DNA from: Amaranthus tricolor
Lineage: Eukaryota; Streptophyta; Magnoliopsida; Caryophyllales; Amaranthaceae
Direction of reading: 5' to 3'
Length of the DNA: 64,000 nucleotides
NCBI RefSeq assembly: GCF_026212465.1
Contig: NC_080051.1
Span: 19,229,905 to 19,293,904, forward strand
Shown: one piece after another, positions 1 through 11,639 of the stretch
Layout of the letters: each line of letters begins with the position of its first letter
Numbering within the stretch: the first letter of the stretch is position 1
Notes under the pieces: generated by a model
The model's input: only the letters and a program-made list of their open reading frames with translations
Database searches by the model: none
What the model was told of the DNA's origin: nothing
Translations under genes and position numbers: made by a program

Positions 1-659
1 ATCAAAAATCAAAAATATTAAGTTATGGGCTTTCGGTTCTGGGCTTCTGTGTTCAGCCCAGTCATCAAACCATATTAATTTACATAAGGTCCATACGTAG
101 TTAGTTGTCCCAAGTCCAACCCTCACTCAACGTGCATAACCCTGACATAATTTGTTGTATTGATCATGTTGGATAAAAACTTAATAAATGGCTGCTCTCC
201 ATATTTATCTAATATCCATTTTCTACTAATATTTATTATTATGAAGTTAAGAAAATCATAACAAATAAGAAATATAACTATGATTTTTCATGAAAAGTTT
301 GATGATATACTTTCTCCTTCTCTTTGAGTTTTCACCCTAAGAATCAAAACTTTCACATATTTAAATTTAAAGTGCAAATTCAATTGGACAAAGATAGTAT
401 ATATCTACATGTTGAGTTAACCTTATTCTAAAATTGCTACGTGTTTAACAAATATATTTTTTTATCCAACTCAAAGGTTTCTGACTCAAAACTAAACAAA
501 AATCAAAATTGGTCTATCCGATTCTCATTGCCTCAATCCTCTTCCCTCATCCTACCTTGTACTAAATATGCATAATGTTGTCATTTAAAGCATATAATGG
601 TTATCAGAAATAATAAGTCAATTAAATCAGTAATATCCCAAAATTGCAAAAGTTTCTGT
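1..659. other. non-coding AT-rich stretch
   Basis: No supportable gene. There are no long open frames and no recognisable domain. I see only AT-rich sequence with short homopolymer runs. Confidence 0.6.
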
Positions 660-1207
660 TTTGTTATAAGCACAGGTCGCGGCTCGTGACATTACTCGCG
701 GCTCGCGAGTTGGCCTGGTCGTGGCCCGCAACTTTCACTTTTGTTACTTATGCTACAAATATCTACGTTTAATATGGTTATATTAACTGAATATATTGGG
801 ATGTATTAATTTATGATCGACATTAATTCGTAAATTGATGTTGCGGTTCATGAAATTACTTCATGAATGGTTGTACGCTCTTCTATAAATATATAAGGCA
901 TTTGTAAGTTATTTTTTACATGAGATATACATGGAATATACATGTAATTTTTGAATTTCTTATCCTCTCTAGCACTTTACATAGAGAACTTGCAATCCTC
1001 GATTGTAAATTTCCGTTTCTTCTTCCATTTAAGTTTCTCTTACATCGTTCTAAGTTCCTTGTGCTAGGAATTTTGATGTAATTCTTTGCATCTCAGAACA
1101 TTTCCGGTTTATATTCTCAAGCACCGTAGTAGGGAGGAAATGATGTTTTAGGATAGAGCATCTCGTCTAGAATTACTATCAAGTTCAATACAAAATCTTC
1201 TTGTTAC
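660..1207 (+). repeat. possible LTR or retroelement promoter fragment
   Basis: A GC-rich cluster of GCGGCTCG/GGCTCGCGAG-type motifs (about 675-730) is followed by a TATA-like box (CTATAAATATATAAGG, near 884-899) and a T/C-rich leader-like stretch. This is the layout of an LTR U3-R-U5. No paired LTR, primer site or target duplication was found, so it could also be a lone promoter-like remnant. Confidence 0.3.
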
Positions 1208-2218
1208 TGTAACAACCCGACTAGCATTTGACCTAGTAAACAGGGTCATCATGGGTTTTATTTTCCAAGAAACTTAAATCTCAATTCCAAAACTTGTGCA
1301 AAGGGGTCACCAATTCTATGACATAGTTGTATTAGCTAATTCTCAATCCAAACATCTAATTAAAACACAAAGTAATCATAAAAGTCACTATAAAAATCCA
1401 ACATAACCAATACAATCTAGTCCAATATACATTTAACAAAACCTAATACAAAGCTACAACTTCTCACGTACTCATCTCAATTTAACATCCATGTAACTCT
1501 AATCATCACCACTAACCCATCGTTCCCGACCGGTTCCGATCTGTAGACAGTCTAAAAGATGGAAACAACAGGGGGTCAAGTTGAGAGGAACATAGGTTTA
1601 GAAGTAACAATCCAAAACAACAAAACACAGTAATTCAAAACATAGGTTTAAAAGCAATATCAGTTTCCTAGATCTATGTGCGCATAGGGAGTCTAGTTGA
1701 GAGGAACATCCATTGCTTCATCGAAATCAATGGCAAGAACCCTTTTTCCTCCTTCGTGAATTAGAGAAAGAACACCAGTTTTGAACCGAATGAGGAGATG
1801 AATGATGTTGCTTTGTTTCGTTGTCTATTAGGAAGAAATTAGGGCTTCAAGAAAGGGGATTTTTTTTGCGGGTTCAAAGAGGATGAGGGTTTGGGAAGAG
1901 TAATTTGAAGGGATAATGATTGATGAAATAGAGATGATCAAATTTTGATTTTTCATTGTTTTTGTTATTTTGTGATTTTCCTTTTTTTTTGCCATATAGA
2001 ATGAGATAAATAAAAGATAATAGAAGGTAGTAGTGAATAAAATGAGAAAAGGGAGGAAGAACCAAACAATTAAAAGAGAGATATATTAACCATATACTTG
2101 GGCCCAAATCGGTACCCTTTAATTCTTTCTAATTTTGACTCAAAATGATTTTCATTTTGATACTTATTTTAAATTTTAAATTTTTTTTTAAAAAAATATA
2201 AAATTTTCACATGTTACA
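1208..2218 (-). mobile_element. solo LTR, probably Ty3-gypsy type
   Basis: The element begins TGTAACAACCC and ends CATGTTACA, so it has TG...CA termini. It is flanked on both sides by the 5-bp direct repeat GTTAC (1203-1207 and 2219-2223), the hallmark of LTR retrotransposon integration. Read on the minus strand, it ends in GGGTTGTTACA, which resembles the end of plant chromovirus LTRs, so I place it on minus. There is no gag or pol sequence, so it is a solo LTR left by LTR-LTR recombination. The T/C-rich stretch of the minus strand (about 1750-2100) would be the transcribed leader. The family assignment is inference. The insertion itself is well supported. Confidence 0.7.
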
Positions 2219-2360
2219 GTTACTATGTTCGATATATGATGATTCCCGATGATAAAGTTTACATTTGATATATGTTAAGTAAAGATTTAAATTTGTTGTA
2301 TGTTTTTATAGTCTACTAAATTTATATAACTTTAATTTATAAGTTTAATTATTAATTTAA

Positions 2361-3411
2361 CGAATATTTCATGATATACCATTGAGTTTCTCCGAAATTC
2401 ACCATTTACCACACAAAATCTTTTAATTCACCATATACCATTGAGTTCTCATCCGTTAGCACAAAATACCATTAATGACAAATGCCGTCAGTGTGCCGTT
2501 TATTGTAAGTTAAAATAAGAGATTGGTGATGATTTTTTTTTCATCAACATGGAGAGTCACAATCTTAAAGAAAACAACACAATTACTCATTTAATCATTT
2601 CTACTCATTTTATACAATACAGCCAAAGCCCTAACTTTCTTTCTCTAAATCTTCCATGGAAAGACCTTACTCTCTCACTAGACCTCCTCAATTTTCCAAA
2701 CCTAAACCTCCCCCATTTTCATCCTCATCATCTTCTTCCTTCCACAACAATGGCGGATTATTTTCCACCTCTTCATACGACGACGTTTTTGGTGGTCCTC
2801 CAAAATTCGCTTTGGCTTCTTGTTTAGCTCCTTAAGATGAAGATTACTCTAAAATTTTTGGAGGTTTCAGATTGTCTTCTTCCTTTTCGTCCACCTCGTA
2901 TGCTTCTTCCTCCATTCCTGTCCTTGATCTTCCTGTTGTTCCCGACGATCTTCATACTGCTGCTGCATTCTTTGATTACTCTGACGTTTTCGGAGGTTTT
3001 AATGATGGCGATGGCGATGACTTCCTTTTGCGACAATGATGGCGATGGCGATGACTTCTCTAATGAAGCTTGGTATATTTTTCTTCCCTTTTGGATAGGA
3101 AATAGGAAATAGGAAATAATGATTATTGTGTTTCTTTAGAAGTTTGTTGGATTGGGCATTGGGGGATATGATGGATAGGTGAGATGGACACATCTAAACC
3201 CTCAATTTAGATGGACACACCTAACAATGGCGCCAGTTGAATGCGTAAGGGCATACTGGTAATTTACCACAAATGGCACACTGACGACAGTTGTCATTAA
3301 TGGTATTCTGTGCTAACGGACGAAAACTCAATGGTATATGGTGAATTAAAACATTTCGTGTGGTATATGGTGAATTTCGGAAAAACTCAGTGGTATATCA
3401 TGAAATATTCT
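2361..3411. mobile_element. Pack-MULE (non-autonomous Mutator-like element)
   Basis: Two inverted repeats of about 140 bp close a 1,051-bp element: 2361-2500 pairs with about 3272-3411, with few mismatches. Both sides are flanked by the exact 9-bp repeat TTAATTTAA (2352-2360 and 3412-3420), the duplication length of Mutator elements. The interior has no transposase and instead contains a piece of a host gene (see 2656-3039). Long TIRs, a 9-bp duplication and captured exon sequence together define a Pack-MULE. Mobility would depend on a transposase supplied in trans. Confidence 0.85.
2656..3039 (+). pseudogene. captured exon of an auxilin-like J-domain protein gene
   Basis: Reading from the ATG at 2656 gives a protein with MERPYSLTRPPQ, then YDDVFGGPPKF, DEDYSKIFGGF, SSIPVLDLPVV and DYSDVFGGF. 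The repeated (Y/D)(S/D)xxFGG and SSIPVLDLP motifs are those I know from the N-terminal region of plant auxilin-like proteins, which act in clathrin uncoating. The frame has a stop at 2833-2835 and ends at 3037-3039. A 24-bp block at 3001-3024 is repeated at 3036-3059. The C-terminal J domain is absent, so this fragment cannot be a working auxilin. It sits wholly inside the Mutator-like TIRs. Family recognition is from memory and has not been searched. Confidence 0.65.
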
Positions 3412-3420
3412 TTAATTTAA

Positions 3421-4642
3421 AGTCACAATTTACAACACATAAAACTCTACCTGAGACATATTGACAATTGAAAACAATGTTTATCAGTTAAAGTGGTCGA
3501 GTTCAGTTCAATTATTACCAAATGTGGTCTCCAGTCATTAAATTTATATTTTTCGGAATTAGTTGAATGAATATTGTGAATAAGGACAAATGTAAAAACA
3601 AGATCAAAACAGGACCAACAAGACATACACAAACTAAGGAAAGAACAAATAAAAATACAAAGATATTTAATAGTGCCTTAAGGTACCTTCCCTAAACATA
3701 TCTTAATATGAATTGAAGAATTGAATGAAGAGATCTCTCACTCAAATTCATTAACTCTCATGGAGTTTCTCTCAAAGTACAATGAGCTTTCTCTCATAAG
3801 GTTCAACAACCAACAAAAGTTTTTTTTTTCACTTTTTCACACACTTCTTTTGATCCTCAAGACCCTCACTAGTGGCCAAAGAAGTCAAAGAAGCCTAACA
3901 TAGAAATTCCATAGATATTTTTCATGCTAACATTGATTTCAAGCAACCTCGTTTTCGTCACTTTTTTCTTGAGCTTTCTTGTTGCCTCAATTACACCTTC
4001 ATCAATGCAAGCTATTACTTACCCTAATAAATGATCAAGTTGATTTTTTTTTAAATCAATAATATACATTTATGATTTTAAATATGAATTTTGATGGATA
4101 ACAAACCTAAATTAAAAGTGATACATCTTTATCATCCTTGAGTAGGAATGTGAAATATTAAACAGCTTTGGTATAACACTAATAAGTTAACCGAAATCAT
4201 AATAATAATTATTATTTTTTAATCACATGGTAGATTGAGGGAAGGGGGCAAGGTTAGGTGAGGATTGAACCTGAAATTTTTCATGAAAGTGATATTTACT
4301 CTTCAATTAAGACAAATTCCGATACTTCTAAATCATAAAATGTACCCTTATAGTCATAATTATAGTTATTAACCCATTATTCCGCACAAATTAAAGACTA
4401 AAAAATAAAATTATCAAACAAATCATACAAATATCCCCTCCCAGGAAACAATTCTCCTCTCATGGGCATTTATTTTAGCAAGTTTTCTACATTATTGGGC
4501 CAAGTAATTAGGACCTATACATGAATTTCCCATTATAATACAAAAATTTAAACTAAATATGCAAATTTATATAAAAATCTCAAAATAGGCAATTTATTTC
4601 CCAAAATAAGCTTCTGGATTCTAAATTTATAGTTTGATTCTA
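3421..4642. other. non-coding stretch, 3.4-4.6 kb
   Basis: No gene was recognised. An open frame at 3721-3903 has no domain and looks like chance. A segment near 4248-4262 (AGGATTGAACCTG) resembles the reverse complement of a tRNA B box, but I could not find a matching A box. Confidence 0.5.
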
Positions 4643-4818
4643 TTCGCTGTTACTAACAGTGGACAGAGAGTAAGGTCAATTAAAGTCAAAGACTTTGTAT
4701 GGTGTTAGTAACATCGAACAAATATCCTGGTCAATTAAAGTTAAAATCTCAATTTGTTCGCAAACAAAGATTTTGACTTTTGTTGACCAAGTCTTTGTTC
4801 GATGTTAGTAACAGCGAA
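4643..4818. repeat. short inverted-repeat (foldback) element
   Basis: The 16-base sequence TTCGCTGTTACTAACA at 4643-4658 recurs as an exact reverse complement at 4803-4818. Further internal inverted pairs (GTTAGTAACATCGAACAAA against TTTGTTCGATGTTAG) make most of the 176 bp able to fold back. A relative lies near 32270-32490. No clear target duplication was seen. Confidence 0.55.
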
Positions 4819-5349
4819 CAGCGTCGACTTAAGTTCATCACAGCCCCTTCTTCCTCATTTTCCCAATTTCAGTAAACTCTAAAGTTTTTACGACTTTTTC
4901 TCTCAAAAATTCTTCCACTTTTTAAGCTTCAAATCTTCGATTAATTCCTCCCTCTTTAAATTCAACAATATTAAAGTGGTCTTGCATATATTTGAATTTG
5001 TTTAAGGTAAAAATTTATTTAATATATATGTTTATTTTCGAAAATTAGGGTTTTGTAAAATGTTCTAACTTTTATTCAAATGTAAGTTCTATATTTGCAA
5101 ATCTCTAATTCTTTATGTCATCTTGAGCTGATTAAGATACTTTATAATTGATTTTATTACTTATTTGTGTATTTTCTTTTAAGTTTGGTTGTTCATAATG
5201 AATGTTGTTGTTAATATTCTTTAAACCTTATGTTTATTTTAAATAAACTTGTGTCATAACGCTATACTTGATTGAAGTAGTTTCAACTTATTTTGTTAAA
5301 GCGTCACAATTAAAATATACCCTATGTTAACATGGTTTAACCACAATTA
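4819..5349. other. non-coding stretch, 4.8-5.3 kb
   Basis: AT-rich sequence with no supportable gene or repeat boundary. Confidence 0.5.
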
Positions 5350-5830
5350 CAGCTTGTCTTATGAGACCGTTTCACTATGAGATGTGCATATATAATTAGC
5401 TAATTTCTCTAATTAATCACTTTAAAATTGTAAGTGATCATTTTAATACACTAACGGTCCGTTTGGTTAATGGTACTAAATGGCGGTAATGAGAATGATT
5501 TATAGTGTAAAATTTCATCAAAAGTTCTATGTCATTCCCATGGTAATGAAACTTTGATTACAAAAAAGTTTTTTGTTTACAAATTTTCATTACCACCTAA
5601 TACCACATCTCCCAATGGTAACCCAATGGTAATGCATTGGAATAAATTTTATGAAGGAAATGAGATGGTTGAAGTTGAACAAGTATAAACATCAAGATAG
5701 CCAAGAGATTTTTCAACCAAAATTACACTAGTTTTTCATTTTTATTACCACCGTTTATTACCACTTACCAAACGGACCGTAAATATACATGGGTTAGCCC
5801 AATAAAGATAATCTCACCGGGGGAGATATC
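5350..5830. repeat. older MITE of the GAGAC family, split by a later MITE
   Basis: The left part (5350-5454) has CTTATGAGACCGTTTCACTATGAG and repeats of the type AAGTGATCATTTTAA. The right part (5783-5830) resumes with GGGTTAGCCCAATAAAGATAATCTCACC. The same internal repeat and the same end motif occur uninterrupted in the element at 39338-39580, which supports reading this as one element interrupted by the 5455-5779 insertion. Confidence 0.5.
5455..5779. mobile_element. Tourist-like MITE (PIF/Harbinger type)
   Basis: The 325-bp element starts CGGTCCGTTTGGTTAATGG and ends CCACTTACCAAACGGACCG, giving near-identical terminal inverted repeats. It is flanked by TAA on both sides (5452-5454 and 5780-5782), the 3-bp TWA duplication of PIF/Harbinger elements. 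The inner sequence is rich in GGTAAT/ATTACC motifs and has no coding potential. It has inserted into an older MITE. Confidence 0.75.
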
Positions 5831-6085
5831 CAAGATACCTCATATATCATTGTGTTCATCTTTCCTATTGCTTTAGATGGTTGTTTATCATTTTGTTTTT
5901 CATTTATTTAACCTCAGATGCTTTCATTTCATTCTCAAATAAGATAAAATAAAATAAGTGACACGGCTTAAAATAGAAAATTAGGCAAATTAATAGATGT
6001 AGAAGAATTATTCAAAATTTAAAAATCAAATTGCTATCTATCTATATAGCTAAGTGCTGAGAAGGTTTTTAAGAGTATGTCGTAT
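5831..6085. other. non-coding flank of the hAT element
   Basis: AT-rich sequence with no gene. The last bases are the hAT target site; the GTAAGGTT copy occupies 6086-6093. Confidence 0.5.
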
Positions 6086-6109
6086 GTAAGGTTTAGGGCT
6101 GTAAATGTG

Positions 6110-6475
6110 GTCAGAAACCTGTTTTACCGACTTGTTACCGATCGATACCGAACCCGTTTTTGACCGAATACAAGTGAAGGTTTTTGACCGATCGATACCG
6201 AACCCGAATGGTGACCGAAACCGTTTCCGACCTGTTTTACACATACCGAAACCGACCGGTACCGAACCTGTTTTAAACCGAAAACCGTTTTCGACCTGTT
6301 TTTATCATACCGTGACCGACCGATACCGAACCTGTTTTCAGACCGAAACCTGTTTTCGACCCGCTTAATACCCGTTTTTAACCGACCGTTTTTGACCGAA
6401 TCTATATTGTACCGAACCTGTATTATACCGAACCTGGAACCTGTTTTGTACCGAACCTGTTTTGGACCGAACTTA
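6110..6475. repeat. left subterminal repeat array of the hAT element
   Basis: Dense copies of TACCGAACCTG/TACCGAACCCG and TTTTTGACCGA, at least seven of the first type between 6145 and 6465. hAT transposases bind subterminal motif clusters, as known for maize Ac. That these are the binding sites here is inference. All copies I noted are in the same orientation as in the right-hand array. Confidence 0.7.
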
Positions 6476-7000
6476 TCTACATAATTCTTCTAAGTTGTCA
6501 AAATATAATAAAATTTTATATAAAATAATTAAATTAAACTTAATTATATTATTTCTATATGATAAAAATTAAATTAAATATAAATTTTTATAAAATAAAT
6601 ATATAAATTATAAGTTAATATATATTAACTCAGTAATTTAGTAAAGCCTTTTTCTTTTCTAAAAAATTAAGTATAAATTTTACAAAACTCAGAAATTGCA
6701 AAATTGCATAAACATAGTTCATACTTTGCAACCAATATAATTACCAAGTTCAGGTTAATTTGCTGACTAATTAATACTGTATTAAAATCAACATATAACA
6801 ATATAAACCAATACAAAATATTAACCTATGAAATTGATAAACCACTTTCATTTCATTTAATAGTTTAGACGAAATTTAAAATAGATCCATTACATTTTTT
6901 TCCCTACCAATAATATAAACATCAATAATCCTAACTACACAAAAAGTCTTTTCCAAATTTTAGTTATGCATAAGAAATTGCAAAAGTATAACTCATTTCA

Positions 7001-7200
7001 TCACTTTTCTTTAATTTTCTCAGAAGTATAACTCATTTCATCACTTTCATCTTCTTCCTCCTCTTCCATCACCACCTTAGATCTCCTGCTCCTAGTCCTC
7101 AATGCGACACCGCCTTTCAATAATCTGTAAGGAACTGCTCCACCAAACTTAGTGTACCTTAAGATCATATAAAAGTAACAACTTTCAGATACTGAGTATT
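7001..7200 (-). other. possible extra 3' exon or small ORF of the hAT element
   Basis: Downstream of the transposase stop, an open frame on minus runs to a stop at 7001-7003. It encodes a basic stretch (LRTRSRRSK) followed by an acidic tail (MEEEEDESDE). It is open back past 7190. I could not find a convincing donor site linking it to the 607-aa frame. A 23-bp block (AGTATAACTCATTTCATCAC and the next three bases) is repeated 38 bp apart within and beside it. It may be coding or chance. Confidence 0.25.
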
Positions 7201-7292
7201 ATGATTAAGAGCATGAGATGGAAAAACGACAGAAAGTTATAATAAATAAAATAAAAAAAATATAAATTAATTATAAAATATAAATTGGGCGC

Positions 7293-9116
7293 TCAGATAT
7301 GATAATTTCGCGTTGTCACCAAAATTTCAACATTTTTTGGTAACAAAGAAGATCTCAATTTGTTAAGGATCCGACCACCAACACTAAAAGCAGATTCAGA
7401 TGCAACAGAAGTAATTGGAATGGCTAGAATATCTCTAGCCATTAGTGCGAGTGTTGGATAAGAGGTAGATTGTCCCTTCCAATATTCAAGAACATCAAAA
7501 CCATCATAATCAACAACAAGAGACATGGCCAAATAAGAGTCCACATCACCTCTCGCCGTCCTAGATGCAGAAATACGAGGAAAATCATGACGTAACTTGC
7601 GCATTTGGAACGGACGAGGAGGACCAAGGTTTGACGGAGAGGGTGCAACAGGAGCAGATTGAGTGGTATTCATATAACATTCATATAAAGCAACAAACGC
7701 AGCAAGCACATCATTTACCTTTTGTTCAACCGCAGTAGGTACATGTAGCATAGAATAATAATCACTAAGGAAAGTCATCTTAAAACGTGGATCAAGTAAA
7801 AAGGCAAAAGACAGAACCATAGAATGATCGGACCAATATTTATCAAACATTTCCCACATAGGAGCAGCCATCTTTCTCACAGCATCACTAGGATCTTGGT
7901 GGGAATCAGTCAAAATCTTTTCAATACATATTATGCAAGAAAGGTACAAATTTGCAGTGGGATATTTTGAACCAGAAAAAAGCTTGGTAATCTCATAGAA
8001 TGGCTCAAGAAAATCACAAATATCTTGAAGTGTATCCCACTCATTCTCAGAAATAATATCAACATCAATATCCGTTTCACGAACAAGATATAAATCAATA
8101 GCATCCTTTACCTCAAGAGCCCTATGAATCATGTCATAAGTAGAGTTCCATCTAGTGGAAACATCCAAAACTAATTTACCCTTTGATTGCAAACCTTTAT
8201 CAATTTTAGCTTTCTCAAAATTTGTAAGTCGAAAATCAGAAGAATCAACATATATAACAACCGCACGTAACTTAGTCACGGAATTATCAACAAGTTTCAA
8301 ACCCTTTTTAACAATAAGGTTCAAAATATGAGCACAACACCTTATATGAAAATACTTGCCATCTAAAGGGAGAGGAGAAGAGGAGTGCAAATCACGTTTT
8401 AGTTTTTCAACCATCCTATTATTAGAGGAAGCATTATCAAGTGTGATTGAAAAAACTTTTCTACCTATATTCCAGTCATTCAACAAACCTTTCACAAACA
8501 TGAATATAGATTCACCATCGTGGGGTGGGGGAAAACGGCGAAAATTTAACAAAAGGGAATGCAATTTATAATCATCATCGATGAAATGGGCAGTAAGGGC
8601 AAAATATGAACGCGAAGTACATGCTGTCCATCCATCACAAGTTAAGCATATACGACTCTTACAAGATTGCATATTGTCAAATACTAGTTTTTTGTACTTT
8701 TCATGTTCACCCATTACGCATTTAGTTATCGTATATCTAGACACATCTTTGACATTAGGATTTAACCAACGATGCAATTCTCTAGTTTTAATATGCTCTA
8801 CCATACTCAAACAATATCCATGATATAATATCGAATCAGCAAACTTAAGCACGTAAGTATCATGATCATACACAACATTAGCGTTTGGGTTATTTTTTAT
8901 GAACTCTTTATAACCTTTACAGCCCTCAGTATGACGTTTATAATTAGTTGTACCTGCACTACCTGGTGCTGCCGCCTCATAATCGCAGTATTTACACTTT
9001 ACCGTCCGTACGTCATTGGGGTACGATACATGGTACTGATCCCAAACCGGTGACGTAATTTTTTTATGTTTAACAACTCTTCTTTGTTCGGGGACAGCCA
9101 CAGCAGGGTCAGCCAT
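7293..9116 (-). CDS. hAT transposase with BED zinc finger
   Basis: This is a 607-aa DNA transposase of the plant hAT group (zf-BED, Ac/RICESLEEPER-like). The BED finger is at residues about 20-68 with C41, C44, H62 and C66. The RNase-H-like core shows D161 in LTCDGWT, D227 in ITLDNASSNN, and later DVSTRWNSTYD. The C-terminal hAT dimerisation region carries SVASESAFSVGGR, whose E574 would be the third acidic catalytic residue, then LRSSLLPKNVEILV. The length is in the usual range for single-exon family members and the frame has no stop or shift. The ATG at 9116 follows a T-rich tract ending in AAG, which could be the 3' splice site of an intron in the 5' leader; a candidate donor (CCAG|GTACTCC) lies near 9871. 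The role is cutting and joining of element ends in the nucleus. Confidence 0.93.
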   Translation of the reverse strand: MADPAVAVPEQRRVVKHKKITSPVWDQYHVSYPNDVRTVKCKYCDYEAAAPGSAGTTNYKRHTEGCKGYKEFIKNNPNANVVYDHDTYVLKFADSILYHGYCLSMVEHIKTRELHRWLNPNVKDVSRYTITKCVMGEHEKYKKLVFDNMQSCKSRICLTCDGWTACTSRSYFALTAHFIDDDYKLHSLLLNFRRFPPPHDGESIFMFVKGLLNDWNIGRKVFSITLDNASSNNRMVEKLKRDLHSSSPLPLDGKYFHIRCCAHILNLIVKKGLKLVDNSVTKLRAVVIYVDSSDFRLTNFEKAKIDKGLQSKGKLVLDVSTRWNSTYDMIHRALEVKDAIDLYLVRETDIDVDIISENEWDTLQDICDFLEPFYEITKLFSGSKYPTANLYLSCIICIEKILTDSHQDPSDAVRKMAAPMWEMFDKYWSDHSMVLSFAFLLDPRFKMTFLSDYYSMLHVPTAVEQKVNDVLAAFVALYECYMNTTQSAPVAPSPSNLGPPRPFQMRKLRHDFPRISASRTARGDVDSYLAMSLVVDYDGFDVLEYWKGQSTSYPTLALMARDILAIPITSVASESAFSVGGRILNKLRSSLLPKNVEILVTTRNYHI

Positions 9117-9441
9117 ACCTTAAAAAAAAAATAACACCATGGGTTATTTTCAAACAAAAATAAACCCTATATTCAAGCACAAATAGTCAAGGCAGCAAAG
9201 AACACAAAACTGTGCAAATTACAGCAAATTACAGCAAATTTTAACTCTTATCACCTGATTTCTACCAAAAAAAATGAAGCAAAGATTTATAATATCTAAA
9301 TCCTTCTGTTTTCCAAAAACACATATGACAACAGGAATAAGAAAGTAACTAATAGTAGTAATTCAGTTAAACTTTACAAAATATTGCAAGTGTTTCCAAC
9401 GCATCTTCAATTTTATCAACAACTCGAAGAAAATTGAAAAC

Positions 9442-9583
9442 AATACAGAAAATCAATACAGCAACAGCAATAAACCAATAAACCAATACAGAAAATCAGC
9501 AATACAGCAACAGCAATAAACCAATAAACCAATATAGCAAATCAGCAATACAGCAACAGCAATAAACCAATAAACCAATACAG
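9442..9583. repeat. 46-bp tandem repeat in the hAT leader region
   Basis: About three copies of a 46-bp unit built from CAGCAATACAGCAACAGC and AATAAACCAATAAACC. It lies between the transposase start and its probable promoter. Confidence 0.7.
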
Positions 9584-10309
9584 TAGAAGAATTGAAAACA
9601 GAAACAGAATAAGAATTGAAAACGGAACAGAAATCAAAACTTCCTCATTCCTCATTGAAAACAGAACAGTAATCAAAACCAATACAGCAATACTCCAGTA
9701 CCCACAAAGATTAAGTATTTTAACATTAAAAAACAAGAATTGAAAACAGAAATTGATCATTCCTTCAAGATATTGATATTTTCTTCAACAATCAACACAA
9801 TAAAACCACAAAATACATTGAAATCACTACCAAATTAAAGAAAAATTAAAGAAAACCAAAGAAATGGAGTACCTGGAGTCTCGACTGAATTAAATACAAA
9901 AAACCCTAAATCTAACCCTAAACGAACACATTAAACCCAGAAAATTAAATACAAAATCAAATCGAACAAAAAAAAATGGAAGAAGACTAAATCAAATCAA
10001 ATCGAAAATGGAAGAACACAAAATCAAATCGAACAAAGATTTTAAACACAAAAAACAAAGATGAACAGATTTGATAGATATTAAACGAAAATCAATGAAC
10101 TAAACTTGAGGAGTAGAAATACCTAAAACTCTAGGGTGAAGATGAATAGATTTGAAGAAGAAAGCGCTAGGGAGAGAATGGAGGCGAGCCTGTGAGGAGC
10201 TGGAACAAGAAAATGAAATGAAAGAGAAAGAAAGAACGGAAGATGAAAATGAAGTAATGAACTGGCACGGCGCGTGGTACTGGGTATGGGATTGAATTAG
10301 GGTTAGCAT

Positions 10310-10363
10310 GTTTTGGGCTTATCAACGGTTTAGATTAGATCCCTTGATCTAACGGTTCATATT

Positions 10364-10399
<36 letters not shown>

Positions 10400-11540
10400 A
10401 TATTAGAGTATGTTTAATCAATGGTTTAGATTAATTGATTTCAAAATGAAGGGTTATGATTTATCATGCCTTTTGCCAAGTTGACAATCCATGTATTGAG
10501 GTTGTGCACCAATGGGATAATCTTATGTGTTTTTTTTTTTTTTACAACTAAATTTTTTTTTAAAATATGAGTAATTCATTGATTTAATGGTTTCTAAATA
10601 AACTTCTTAATTTTAATAAATAAACCTCTTTCTTTCTTATTTCTAAAATATATATATATATACTTCTAATTATGCAACTATTATTTTATTTGCCAAAAAA
10701 AAACAATGTTATAATGTTATTGGTATTTATATAATTCTATATTGAAATTGAAAAGTCTATAAATTACACCCAAAAAGATAATCGTTAGAATAATTCACGA
10801 GTTGATTTATCAAATAGAAATAATTAACATGATATGATCAAATATATTAATTAATTATAATCGATTTATCAAGTTGAAATAACCAGACCTATGATCAAAC
10901 ATATCAACGTAGATGGATTTACATGTTAACTTGTCATGATTGACTTAGATAGGACGAAATAGAATGAAAAACCAATCAATTAACTTAGATCGCTGGCAGC
11001 TAGATTGATTAGATAGATTGATCACATTAGCTTAAAATAACACACCCATGGGCTAACAAGGGTCAATTCAGATCAATGATGAAGATAGATTATTAAGACA
11101 ATCTAACAAACTCACATTGTGACTGTAATAACATGTTATGATCTATTAATTAACTTAGCTTAGACGAAGTTGATTAGTTGAATATATATATTAAACTCAT
11201 AACTTAACCACATTTATAAAAACTTGATGTGAGGTTTCACCTTCTATCATTCTCAACATTGATAACAACATGATTTATCAAATTGAAAATAATTAACCTG
11301 ATATGATCAAATATATATCAATTATAATCAATTTATCAAGTTGAAATAACCAGACCTATGATCAAATATATTAATTAACTTAAATAGAGTTCGTTTAAAA
11401 TCAAACTTAAAGTTGAAATAGAGTTGATTAGTTGAATTTGATGTCATAAAACTCATAACCTAACGACATCTATAAAACTTGATGTGAGGTTCCACCTTGT
11501 ATATATCATTCCCATCATGGATAAACGCATGATCAATGAC
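10310..11540. repeat. hAT internal non-coding region with duplicated blocks
   Basis: There is a 30-base T run at 10366-10395. A block of about 108 bp at 10798-10906 recurs with some changes at 11268-11376, both containing ACCAGACCTATGATCAAA. A second block at about 11190-11280 recurs near 11447-11540 (both with AACTTGATGTGAGGTT). No coding sequence was seen. This is probably filler acquired inside the transposon. Confidence 0.55.
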
Positions 11541-11639
11541 ATTATGAGGCAACACGATGCGATTTTTTACCAAATTGGAACAGAATAATTGGAACATAAT
11601 TGAACTGAATTAAATCATGGTTTAAATGAATTGAACTGA

